Assembly: GCF_017875645.1 (NCBI RefSeq)
Contig: NZ_JAGGMR010000001.1
Location: 1,736,001-1,800,000 of the forward strand
DNA from: Nocardia goodfellowii
Lineage (GTDB): Bacteria > Actinomycetota > Actinomycetes > Mycobacteriales > Mycobacteriaceae
DNA: 64,000 bases
Direction: 5' to 3'
Position numbers and translations under genes: made by a program. Every line of letters begins with the position of its first letter. Position 1 is the stretch's first letter. Of this stretch, positions 1 to 7,611 are shown piece after piece. The notes under the pieces are model-generated. The model ran no database searches and was not told the DNA's origin. It saw only the letters and a program-made list of their open reading frames with translations.

Positions 1-1
1 C

Positions 2-835
2 GGACCCAACGGCGCTGGTAAATCCACCACCATGCGGATGATCTTGGGCTTGGACCAGCCCACCGCGGGCACGGCGCTGATCAACGGCAAGCCGTATCAC
101 GAACTGCGGTCACCGCTGTGTGAAGTCGGCGCACTGCTGGACGCGAAATGGGTGCATCCGAACCGTTCGGCGCGTTCACATCTGCGCTGGATGGCGGCGA
201 CCAACAACATTCCGGCGTCCCGGGTCGACGACGTGCTGAAGCTGGTCGGCCTGTCCGAGGTCGCGGGCAAGGCCGCGGGCGGTTTCTCGCTCGGTATGTC
301 GCAGCGGCTCGGCCTGGCCGGCGCGCTGCTCGGCGATCCGCAGGTACTGCTGTTCGACGAGCCGGTCAACGGTCTCGATCCGGAGGGCATCCTGTGGATC
401 CGCCGCTTCATGCAGCGCCTGGCCGCCGAGGGTCGCACCGTGCTGGTGTCGAGCCATCTGCTCTCGGAAATGGCGCAGACCGCCGAGCATCTGGTGGTGA
501 TCGGCCGCGGCCGGCTCATCTCCGATTCCAGTACCAAGGAATTCATCGAAAAGGCGTCGGAATCGACGGTGCGCGTGCGCAGTCCGCAACTGGATCAGCT
601 GCGCAGTCTGCTGACCTCCAACGGGATGACGGTGCGCGAGGACGGTTCGGACGCGGTGATCGCGGTCGATGTCACCAGTGACGCGGTCGGAAAGCTGGCC
701 GCCGCCAACGAGATCACGCTCTACGAGTTGTCGCCGCAGCGGGCTTCGCTGGAGGAGGCGTTCATGCGGATGACCGGCGGTGCGGTGGAATACCACGCCA
801 CCGGCTTGGACGAAGTGATGGGAGGTGCGCTCTGA
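2..835 (+). CDS. ABC transporter ATP-binding protein (5' end outside window)
   Basis: This is the ATPase subunit of an ABC-2-type transporter that powers export through the permease encoded next to it. The reading frame is open from base 2 and begins inside the Walker A motif (GPNGAGKST), so the N-terminus lies upstream of the window. The ABC signature is seen as SLGMSQ, Walker B as LLFDEP, the D-loop as GLDPEG and the switch histidine in VSSHLL. The C-terminal third is the variable extension usual in this subfamily. The stop codon shares one base with the ATG of the permease (TGATG), which indicates translational coupling. The substrate cannot be told from sequence. Confidence 0.93.
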   Translation, partial: GPNGAGKSTTMRMILGLDQPTAGTALINGKPYHELRSPLCEVGALLDAKWVHPNRSARSHLRWMAATNNIPASRVDDVLKLVGLSEVAGKAAGGFSLGMSQRLGLAGALLGDPQVLLFDEPVNGLDPEGILWIRRFMQRLAAEGRTVLVSSHLLSEMAQTAEHLVVIGRGRLISDSSTKEFIEKASESTVRVRSPQLDQLRSLLTSNGMTVREDGSDAVIAVDVTSDAVGKLAAANEITLYELSPQRASLEEAFMRMTGGAVEYHATGLDEVMGGAL

Positions 836-1611
836 TGGGCGTGTTGACAGCGGAACGCATCAAACTCACCTCGACCCGGTCGCCGTGGTGGTGCACGGCG
901 ATCATCATCGCGCTCGGCTTGGGCCTGCCCGTGCTGTTCACCCTGATCACCAATGCCACCTTCGGCACCGAGAACAGCGGCGACGCGCCGGGCTTGAATC
1001 CGGCCATGGCTTCCAGCGGTATCGCCGGATTCGGCGTGATGGTGCTGATGATCATGGCGGCGCTCGCGGTGACCAACGAATACCGCTTCGGGATCATCCG
1101 GACCACGTTCCAGGCCACCCCGCATCGCGCTCGGGTGATCAGCACCAAGGCCGGGTTGCTCGCGGTCTACGGCGCGGTGCTCACCGGCGTGCTGGTGGCG
1201 CTGGCCTATGTGCTGGTCAAGGTGCTGGCTCGGGCCGAACTGGCGCCGAATCTCGAGCTTTCCGGCGTGGATTCGTGGCGGCCGCTGTTCGGCGTGCCGA
1301 TCTACGGCTTCCTGTGTGTGGTGCTCGCGGTGGCCATCGGCGTGCTGGTGCGTCAGTCGGCGGCGGCGATCTCGCTGCTGATCCTGTGGCCGTTGCTGAT
1401 CGAGGGCCTGTTCGGCGCGATCCCGTGGGTCGCCAAGAATGTGACGCCGTTCCTGCCGTTCGCGAACGCGAATCACTTCCTCGGCTCGGGTGGTGAAACC
1501 GCCGTCAGTCACTTCCACTGGGGTCCGTGGGGTGGGCTGCTGTACTTCGCCGCGTTCGTCGCGATCGTTTTCGGGGCGGCGCTGTACACGGTGAACAAGC
1601 GCGACGCCTGA
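835..1611 (+). CDS. ABC-2 type transporter permease
   Basis: This 258-residue integral membrane protein has about six hydrophobic segments and is the membrane partner of the preceding ATPase. A first segment lies near residues 20-40, a hydrophobic pair near 60-85 and 105-130, and the last near 235-250. The MTxxNEYRFGIIRTTF-like loop after the second segment is typical of ABC-2 permeases of actinobacterial resistance or bacteriocin-type exporters. The start overlaps the ATPase stop by one base. No regulator lies beside the pair in the window. Confidence 0.88.
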   Translation: MGVLTAERIKLTSTRSPWWCTAIIIALGLGLPVLFTLITNATFGTENSGDAPGLNPAMASSGIAGFGVMVLMIMAALAVTNEYRFGIIRTTFQATPHRARVISTKAGLLAVYGAVLTGVLVALAYVLVKVLARAELAPNLELSGVDSWRPLFGVPIYGFLCVVLAVAIGVLVRQSAAAISLLILWPLLIEGLFGAIPWVAKNVTPFLPFANANHFLGSGGETAVSHFHWGPWGGLLYFAAFVAIVFGAALYTVNKRDA

Positions 1612-1729
1612 CAAAGACCACCCGGGTAGCCTCCCTCGCCACTCGGGTAGGGGCCGCGACCTTGTCGGGAGGTCCGCGTGCCCCGATCGCATCTCCTGCC
1701 ACTGCCCGGCGGGACGGTGTGACAACTAT

Positions 1730-1760
1730 GGCCCGGTGCGGGATTCGTCCCCACCGGGCC
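1730..1760 (+). terminator. Probable factor-independent terminator after the ABC operon
   Basis: A GC-rich stem of 9 bp (GGCCCGGTG with CACCGGGCC) continues into 3 more pairs (GGG/CCC) after a one-base bulge and closes a six-base loop. It lies about 120 bases downstream of the permease stop and before the cyclase start. It has no strong U-tract, as is common in actinobacteria. Confidence 0.5.
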
Positions 1761-1874
1761 GTGGTGTGTCCGGCGTCGGCAGTAATCTCGATCACAGCAA
1801 TTTGTGAGTTATCTGTCGGGGCCCGATGGGGTGGTCCGCCGCCCGTTCCCGGGGCGAGTACAAGTAATCCGCCG

Positions 1875-2828
1875 ATGGCAGATCTCCTGAGCTACGCTCG
1901 GGGCGTGAGGGATACACCTTCCGGCGGTACCGAACCCGTGCCGGAGCCGGAGGCCGATGGGGGAGTTCCGCCTGAAGTCGTCATACCGCTCGAGCCGTCC
2001 GATGCGCCGAAGCCGCCCCGCCGCGGCGGGCCGGCCTTCCGCCGTGCGCAGTTCTCCACGCTGATGACCACCGCGAACCAGCGCCCCGACTTCATCGGGA
2101 TGCTGCGTAAAGCCCGCGAGCAGTTGCCCGGCGATCCGGCTTTCGGTGACCCGCTGTCGGTTTCGGGTCCCGGCGGCCCGCGCGCGGTGGCTCGCGCCGC
2201 GGACAAACTGGTCGGCGATACGCCCAGCGCGGCCCGCGAGATCGGCTTCGGCGCACTGCAGGTCTGGCAGGCCATGCTGGAGCGGGTAGGCCGGGGGAAG
2301 GGTAACGCCGAAGTAACTGTGATGTTCACCGATCTGGTCGCGTTCTCCCGCTGGTCGCTCTCGGCGGGCGACGAGGCCACCTTGGAGCTGCTGCGCGGTG
2401 TCGCCAAGGCGATCGAGCCGCCGATCGCCGACCGGGGCGGTCAGGTGGTCAAACGCATGGGTGACGGCGTGATGGCCGTGTTCACCTCGGCCGATCGCGC
2501 TGTCCGGGCGGCCGTGCAAGCCAAGCGCAATCTGGAGCACGTGAGCGTGCAGGGCTATCGCCCGCAGATGCGGATCGGTTTGCACACCGGTTCGCCGCGG
2601 GAGATCGGCGGCGACTGGCTGGGTGTGGATGTCACGATCGCGGCGCGGGTGATGGAGGCTGGCGGCAACGGCAACACCATGCTGTCGGAGGCGACACTGC
2701 AGTCGCTGGCGCCGGAGACGCTGGCGGAACTGGGCTTCACGGTGAAGCCGTATCGCCGCAGTTTTTTCGCGGCCCCGCTCAGCGGTGTGCCCGAAGACCT
2801 GCGTATCTACCGTTTGTTCGAGAGTTAA
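1875..2828 (+). CDS. Class III adenylate/guanylate cyclase with N-terminal helical region
   Basis: This 317-residue soluble protein has a class III cyclase catalytic domain at about residues 145-275 and should make a cyclic nucleotide, probably cAMP. Metal-binding aspartates are D153 (FTDL) and D197 (MGDG). The ATP-selecting pair is K193 and D247, and the transition-state arginine is R258 in the AAR motif. The transition-state asparagine that normally sits four residues before that arginine is threonine here (T254). The ORF is open further upstream, but the composition changes and I choose the ATG at 1875 because the proline-rich N-terminus begins there. Residues 50-130 look like a helical regulatory segment. 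The gene ends tail-to-tail with the small membrane gene, sharing 4 bp. Confidence 0.85.
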   Translation: MADLLSYARGVRDTPSGGTEPVPEPEADGGVPPEVVIPLEPSDAPKPPRRGGPAFRRAQFSTLMTTANQRPDFIGMLRKAREQLPGDPAFGDPLSVSGPGGPRAVARAADKLVGDTPSAAREIGFGALQVWQAMLERVGRGKGNAEVTVMFTDLVAFSRWSLSAGDEATLELLRGVAKAIEPPIADRGGQVVKRMGDGVMAVFTSADRAVRAAVQAKRNLEHVSVQGYRPQMRIGLHTGSPREIGGDWLGVDVTIAARVMEAGGNGNTMLSEATLQSLAPETLAELGFTVKPYRRSFFAAPLSGVPEDLRIYRLFES

Positions 2829-2983
2829 CCGAGGGCCCAGGCGATCGCGCCGCCTGCCGCGAGCACGGCGCATACCGCCAGTGCGATGGCCAGGGGCCGG
2901 GTGGTTTTCCACAGCGAGTAGGCCCCGCCGGCCAGGAACCCGGACAGGGCGAGCAGCAGAATCACGGAGACGTCGGTCGACAT
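2825..2983 (-). CDS. Small two-helix membrane protein, unknown
   Basis: This encodes a 52-residue hydrophobic protein with two predicted membrane spans (about residues 5-22 and 30-50) joined by a short basic turn (WKTTRP). I take the ATG at 2983 because upstream residues are non-hydrophobic and lack coding character. Its TAA stop overlaps the stop of the cyclase gene on the other strand. I recognise no family. Confidence 0.6.
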   Translation of the reverse strand: MSTDVSVILLLALSGFLAGGAYSLWKTTRPLAIALAVCAVLAAGGAIAWALG

Positions 2984-3069
2984 TGTGCTGATTCTGCCGG
3001 GTTCGTCCGACTTGCCCCGCGCAGGGGTGGCCCGGGGAAAACCATGCCCCCACCTGCGCGGATATTTAA

Positions 3070-3085
3070 CAAGCACGCGTGCTTG
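3070..3085. promoter_or_regulatory. Perfect 16-bp palindrome, likely TetR operator of the AtuA-like operon
   Basis: CAAGCACGCGTGCTTG is a perfect 16-bp palindrome ending 32 bases before the ATG of the first operon gene. The operon ends with a TetR regulator gene, so this is the natural candidate binding site for it. The link between site and protein is inferred from position. Confidence 0.6.
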
Positions 3086-3117
3086 CTTTTTTCTGGATCG
3101 AATGTGATGCTGGCGCT

Positions 3118-4830
3118 ATGGGAAATCTGGCCGCGGACCCGGATGTCATCCGGATCGGCAACTGTTCCGGGTTCTACGGTGATCGGCTCGGCGCCATGCG
3201 CGAGATGCTCGAGGGTGGGCAGCTCGATGTGCTGACCGGTGATTACCTCGCCGAGCTGACCATGCTGATCCTGGGCCGGGACCGGATGAAGGACCCCGAC
3301 CTCGGCTATGCCAAGACGTTCGTGCGCCAGGTGCGGGACTGTCTCGCGCTGGCGCTGGAACGCAATGTGCAGATCGTCGCCAACGCGGGCGGCCTCAACC
3401 CGGCGGGGCTGGCGGAGAAATTACGCAAGGTCGCCGCCGACCTCGGGCTGGACGTGAAGATCGCGCACGTCGAGGGGGACGACCTGCTCGGCCGCGCCGG
3501 CGAGCTCGGGCTCGGCGCACCACTGACGGCCAACGCCTACCTCGGTGCGTGGGGCATCGTCGAGTGCCTGAACGCGGGCGCGGACATCGTGGTCACCGGC
3601 CGGGTCACCGACGCCTCCCTGGTCGTCGGACCCGCCGCGGCCCACTTCGGCTGGGCCAGAACCGATTACGACCGACTCGCCGGTGCCGTGGCCGCCGGTC
3701 ACGTCATCGAGTGCAGCACCCAGGCCACCGGCGGCAACTTCGCGTTCTTCACCGAACTCGCCGACCTCGGCCGCCCCGGGTTCCCGATCGCCGAGATCCG
3801 GGCCGACGGCAGCAGCGTCATCACCAAGCACGAGGGCACCGGCGGCGCGGTCACCGTGGACACGGTGCAGGCGCAGCTCATGTACGAGATCCAGGGCCCG
3901 CGCTACGCGGGACCCGATGTCACGACGCGCCTGGACAGCATCCGGCTCCGCCAGGAAGCCCGGGACCGGGTGCTGATCAGCGGGGTGACCGGTGAGCCGC
4001 CGCCGCCGCAGCTGAAGGTCTCGCTGAACACCCTCGGCGGGTTCCGCAACGAGATGGAGTTCGTTCTCACCGGTCTCGATATCGAGGCGAAAGCCCAACT
4101 GGCGCAACGGCAATTGGAATCCTGGCTGCCGGTGCGGCCGGCCGAGCTGAACTGGACGCTCGCCCGGGTGGACCGGCCCGACGCCGAAACCGAAGAACAG
4201 GCCAGCGCGCTGCTGCGCTGCGTCGTGCGCGATCCGGACCCGGACAAGGTCGGCCGGGCATTCTCCAGCGTGGCCGTCGAACTCGCGCTGGCGAGTTACC
4301 CCGGATGCAGTTTCACCACGCTGCCGGGCAACGGTTCGCCCTATGGGGTGTACACGCCCGGGTTCGTCGATGCCACCGAGGTCACCCATATCGCCGTGCT
4401 GCCGGCCGGCGCGCGGATCCGGATCGATCCGGCGACGGAAATCCGTGCGCTGGAAGCGGTTCCGGAACCGGCACTGCCGCCTGCCCCGCCCGTGAGTGAA
4501 ACTCGCAGCGTGCCGCTCGGCACCATCGCGCTGGCGCGCAGCGGCGACAAGGGCGGCGATGCGAACATCGGCGTCTGGGTGCGGACCGACGCGCAGTGGC
4601 GGTGGCTGGTGCATACGCTGACCGTGGAACGGCTGCAGGAACTACTGCCCGAAACCGCGCCGCTGCCGGTCACCCGGCATGTGCTGCCGAATCTGCGCGC
4701 GATCAACTTCATTGTTTCCGGCCTGCTCGGGAAGGGCGTGGCCTATCAGGCGCGCTTCGATCCGCAGGCCAAGGGGCTCGGCGAATGGCTGCGCTCCCGT
4801 CATGTCGATATCCCCGTGGAGCTAATATGA
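3118..4830 (+). CDS. AtuA-like protein (acyclic terpene utilisation AtuA family, DUF1446)
   Basis: This 570-residue protein belongs to the AtuA/DUF1446 family, found with geranyl-CoA-type carboxylase genes; its biochemical role is not established. The N-terminal part (about residues 10-370) begins with VIRIGNCSGFYGDR and carries the glycine-rich stretches of the family. A separate C-terminal AtuA-like domain follows at about residues 455-555 (IALARSGDKGGDANIG). I chose ATG 3118 over the longer frame because the palindromic operator lies inside the longer version. The stop overlaps the next gene as ATGA. Being first in an operon with carboxylase and dehydrogenase genes supports a role in branched or isoprenoid acyl-CoA breakdown. 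Confidence 0.85.
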   Translation: MGNLAADPDVIRIGNCSGFYGDRLGAMREMLEGGQLDVLTGDYLAELTMLILGRDRMKDPDLGYAKTFVRQVRDCLALALERNVQIVANAGGLNPAGLAEKLRKVAADLGLDVKIAHVEGDDLLGRAGELGLGAPLTANAYLGAWGIVECLNAGADIVVTGRVTDASLVVGPAAAHFGWARTDYDRLAGAVAAGHVIECSTQATGGNFAFFTELADLGRPGFPIAEIRADGSSVITKHEGTGGAVTVDTVQAQLMYEIQGPRYAGPDVTTRLDSIRLRQEARDRVLISGVTGEPPPPQLKVSLNTLGGFRNEMEFVLTGLDIEAKAQLAQRQLESWLPVRPAELNWTLARVDRPDAETEEQASALLRCVVRDPDPDKVGRAFSSVAVELALASYPGCSFTTLPGNGSPYGVYTPGFVDATEVTHIAVLPAGARIRIDPATEIRALEAVPEPALPPAPPVSETRSVPLGTIALARSGDKGGDANIGVWVRTDAQWRWLVHTLTVERLQELLPETAPLPVTRHVLPNLRAINFIVSGLLGKGVAYQARFDPQAKGLGEWLRSRHVDIPVELI

Positions 4831-6008
4831 CTGCGTCGCACAGCGATTCGATCAGTGGTGGGCGTCTCTGGAATGCGCCCGAGCGGCGCGAGTTGCGCGC
4901 CACCGTCCGAGGTTTCGTCGAGCGGGAGATCCTCCCGCACCTCGACGCCTGGGAGCGCGACGGCGAGATCCCGCGCGAGCTGCACAAGAAGGCCGGTGCG
5001 CTCGGCCTGCTGGGCATCCAGTTCCCGGAGGCCGTCGGCGGTTCCGGCGGTGACGGCATCGACGCGATGATCGTCTGCGAGGAGATCCACCAAGCGGGTG
5101 CGTCCGGCGGCCTGTTCGCCTCCTTGTTCACCTGCGGGATCGCGGTGCCGCACATCATCGCCTCCGGCAACGAGGATCTGATCGAGCGGTTCGCCCGGCC
5201 GACGCTGGCGGGGGAGAAGATCGGCTCGCTGGCCATCACCGAGCCCGGTGGCGGTTCGGATGTGGGCCATCTGACCACGACGGCCCGCCGCGACGGCGAC
5301 CACTACATCGTCAACGGCGCGAAGACCTACATCACCTCCGGCGTCCGCGCCGACTTCGTGGTCACCGCGGTGCGCACGGGCGGCCCCGGCTCCGGCGGTA
5401 TCTCGCTGCTGGTGGTGGAGAAGGGCACGCCCGGATTCACGGTCAGCCGAAAGCTGGAGAAGATGGGCTGGCTGGCCTCCGACACCGCCGAATTGTCCTA
5501 CGTGGATGTCCGGGTGCCGGTGGAAAACCTTGTCGGCCCGGAGAATTCGGGTTTCTACCAGATCGCCGGGGCGTTCGTCAGCGAGCGCGTCGGCTTGGCC
5601 GTGCAGGCTTACGCGCAGGCGCAGCGCTGCCTGGACCTGACCCTGGAGTGGGTGCGCAACCGGGAGACCTTCGGCCGCCCGCTGATCAGCCGGCAGTCCG
5701 TGCAGAACACGGTTACCGAGATGGCGCGCCGGATCGACGTGGCCCGCGTCTACACCCGCACTGTGGTGGAGCGCGCGGCGGACGGCGAAACCGACCTGAT
5801 CGCGGAGGTGTGCTTCGCCAAGAACACCGCCGTGGAAGCGGGCGAGTGGGTGGCGAATCAGGCGGTGCAGCTCTTCGGCGGTCTCGGCTACATGCGTGAG
5901 TCCGAGGTGGAACGGCAATACCGCGATATCCGGATTCTCGGTATCGGCGGCGGCACCACCGAAATTCTGACCGCGTTGGCGGCGAAACGATTGGGGTACC
6001 AGTCTTGA
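4827..6008 (+). CDS. Acyl-CoA dehydrogenase (AtuD/citronellyl- or isovaleryl-type)
   Basis: This 393-residue FAD flavoenzyme should introduce an alpha,beta double bond into an acyl-CoA and pass electrons to ETF. The full acyl-CoA dehydrogenase fold is present: an all-alpha N-terminal domain, the central FAD motif ITEPGGGSD, and a C-terminal domain ending GLGYMRESEVERQYRD and GGGTTEIL. The glutamate in YMRES is at the usual catalytic position, and another in VSERVGLA sits where isovaleryl-CoA dehydrogenase has its base. It overlaps the previous gene (ATGA), and its own stop overlaps the TTG start of the carboxyltransferase. Its first residues (MTASHS...GGR) are nearly repeated at the start of the biotin carboxylase gene. 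Confidence 0.9.
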   Translation: MTASHSDSISGGRLWNAPERRELRATVRGFVEREILPHLDAWERDGEIPRELHKKAGALGLLGIQFPEAVGGSGGDGIDAMIVCEEIHQAGASGGLFASLFTCGIAVPHIIASGNEDLIERFARPTLAGEKIGSLAITEPGGGSDVGHLTTTARRDGDHYIVNGAKTYITSGVRADFVVTAVRTGGPGSGGISLLVVEKGTPGFTVSRKLEKMGWLASDTAELSYVDVRVPVENLVGPENSGFYQIAGAFVSERVGLAVQAYAQAQRCLDLTLEWVRNRETFGRPLISRQSVQNTVTEMARRIDVARVYTRTVVERAADGETDLIAEVCFAKNTAVEAGEWVANQAVQLFGGLGYMRESEVERQYRDIRILGIGGGTTEILTALAAKRLGYQS

Positions 6009-7603
6009 GCACACTGCGCAGCACACTCGACAGCGCGTCGCCGGAGTACGCGGCGGCAGCGGAGGCCATGAGCGGCAAGCTCACCGAGATCGAGGCGGAG
6101 TCCGCCAAGGCGATCGCCGGCGGCGGCCCGGAGAAGCTGGCCCGGCATCGCAAGCGCGGCAAATTGACCGCGCGTGAGCGCATCGAATTGCTCATCGACG
6201 AGGATTCGCCGTTCCTGGAACTGTGCCCGCTCGCCGCGTGGGGCAGCGACTTCCACGTGGGCGCGAGCGTCATCGCGGGTATCGGCGTCGTGGAAGGCGT
6301 GGAATGCGTCATCGTCGCACCGGATCCCACGGTGCGCGGCGGTACGTCCAACCCGTGGACGCTGCGAAAGAACCTGCGCATCAACGACATCGCGATGGAG
6401 AACCGGCTGCCGGTGATCGGCCTGGTCGAATCCGGCGGCGCCGACCTGCCCACGCAGAAGGAAGTTTTCGTGCCGGGCGGGCGGATGTTCCGTGACCTCA
6501 CCCGGCTCTCGGCGGCTGGAATCCCCACCATCGCTTTGGTTTTCGGTAATTCGACCGCGGGCGGCGCCTACATTCCCGGCATGTCGGACTACACGGTGAT
6601 GATCAAGGAGCGCTCCAAGGTGTTCCTCGGCGGGCCGCCGCTGGTGAAGATGGCCACCGGTGAGGAATCCGACGACGAATCCCTCGGCGGCGCCGACATG
6701 CACGCCCGGGTCTCGGGTCTCGCCGACTATCTGGCCGCCGACGAGCAGGACGCGATTCGCCTCGGCCGCTCCATCGTCAAGCGGCTCAACTGGCAGAAGA
6801 AGGGCCCGGCGCCGCGCGCGGAGGTCATCGAACCGCGGTATGACGCCGAGGAGCTGCTCGGCATCGTGCCGTCGGATCTGAAAATCCCGTTCGACCCGCG
6901 CGAGGTCATCGCCCGCATCGTGGACGGCTCCGATTTCGACGAGTTCAAGCCGCTCTACGGCAGCAGCCTGGTCACCGGCTGGGCCGAACTGCACGGCTAT
7001 CCGGTCGGCATCCTCGCCAACGCGCGCGGTGTGCTGTTCTCCGAGGAGTCGCAGAAGGCGACCCAGTTCATCCAGCTGGCGAACCAGAAGAACACGCCAC
7101 TGTTGTTCCTGCACAACACCACCGGCTACATGGTCGGTAAGGAGTTCGAGCAGAAGGGCATCATCAAGCACGGCGCGATGATGATCAACGCGGTCTCCAA
7201 TTCGAAGGTGCCGCACATTTCGCTGCTCATGGGTGCTTCCTACGGCGCGGGTCACTACGGTATGTGCGGGCGCGCCTACGACCCGCGCTTCGTCTTCGCC
7301 TGGCCCAGTGCGAAGTCCGCGGTCATGGGTGGGGCCCAGCTGGCCGGTGTCATCTCCATCGTCGGCCGGGCCGCGGCCGAGGCGAAGGGCATGCCGTTCA
7401 ACGAAGAGGCCGACGCCGGTATGCGCGCCATGGTGGAAGCGCAGATCGAGGCCGAATCGCTGCCGATGTTCATGTCCGGGCGGCTCTACGACGACGGCGT
7501 GATCGATCCGCGCGATACCCGCACGGTGTTGGGAATGGCGTTGTCCGCCATCCACAATGCCCCGATCAAGGGCGCCGAGGGCTTCGGCGTCTTCCGGATG
7601 TGA
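6005..7603 (+). CDS. Acyl-CoA carboxylase carboxyltransferase (beta) subunit
   Basis: This 532-residue biotin-dependent carboxyltransferase moves CO2 from carboxybiotin to an enoyl-CoA; methylcrotonyl-CoA or geranyl-CoA is the likely substrate. Both crotonase-like halves are visible. The N half has VESGGADLP and FGNSTAGGAYIPGM, and the C half has NTTGYMVG, GASYGAGHYGM and the PSAKSAVMGG stretch. Length and order match methylcrotonyl/geranyl-CoA carboxylase beta chains rather than propionyl-CoA chains. The TTG start at 6005 overlaps the dehydrogenase stop, and no better start lies downstream before the conserved region. It pairs with the alpha subunit immediately downstream. Confidence 0.92.
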   Translation: MSTLRSTLDSASPEYAAAAEAMSGKLTEIEAESAKAIAGGGPEKLARHRKRGKLTARERIELLIDEDSPFLELCPLAAWGSDFHVGASVIAGIGVVEGVECVIVAPDPTVRGGTSNPWTLRKNLRINDIAMENRLPVIGLVESGGADLPTQKEVFVPGGRMFRDLTRLSAAGIPTIALVFGNSTAGGAYIPGMSDYTVMIKERSKVFLGGPPLVKMATGEESDDESLGGADMHARVSGLADYLAADEQDAIRLGRSIVKRLNWQKKGPAPRAEVIEPRYDAEELLGIVPSDLKIPFDPREVIARIVDGSDFDEFKPLYGSSLVTGWAELHGYPVGILANARGVLFSEESQKATQFIQLANQKNTPLLFLHNTTGYMVGKEFEQKGIIKHGAMMINAVSNSKVPHISLLMGASYGAGHYGMCGRAYDPRFVFAWPSAKSAVMGGAQLAGVISIVGRAAAEAKGMPFNEEADAGMRAMVEAQIEAESLPMFMSGRLYDDGVIDPRDTRTVLGMALSAIHNAPIKGAEGFGVFRM

Positions 7604-7611
7604 GGCGAACA

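Noticed and set aside
3070..3085. Possible KstR2 site (CAAG...CTTG half-sites) before the AtuA-like gene
   Set aside because: The spacing between CAAG and CTTG is eight bases rather than the two I recall for KstR2, and the operon has its own TetR regulator.
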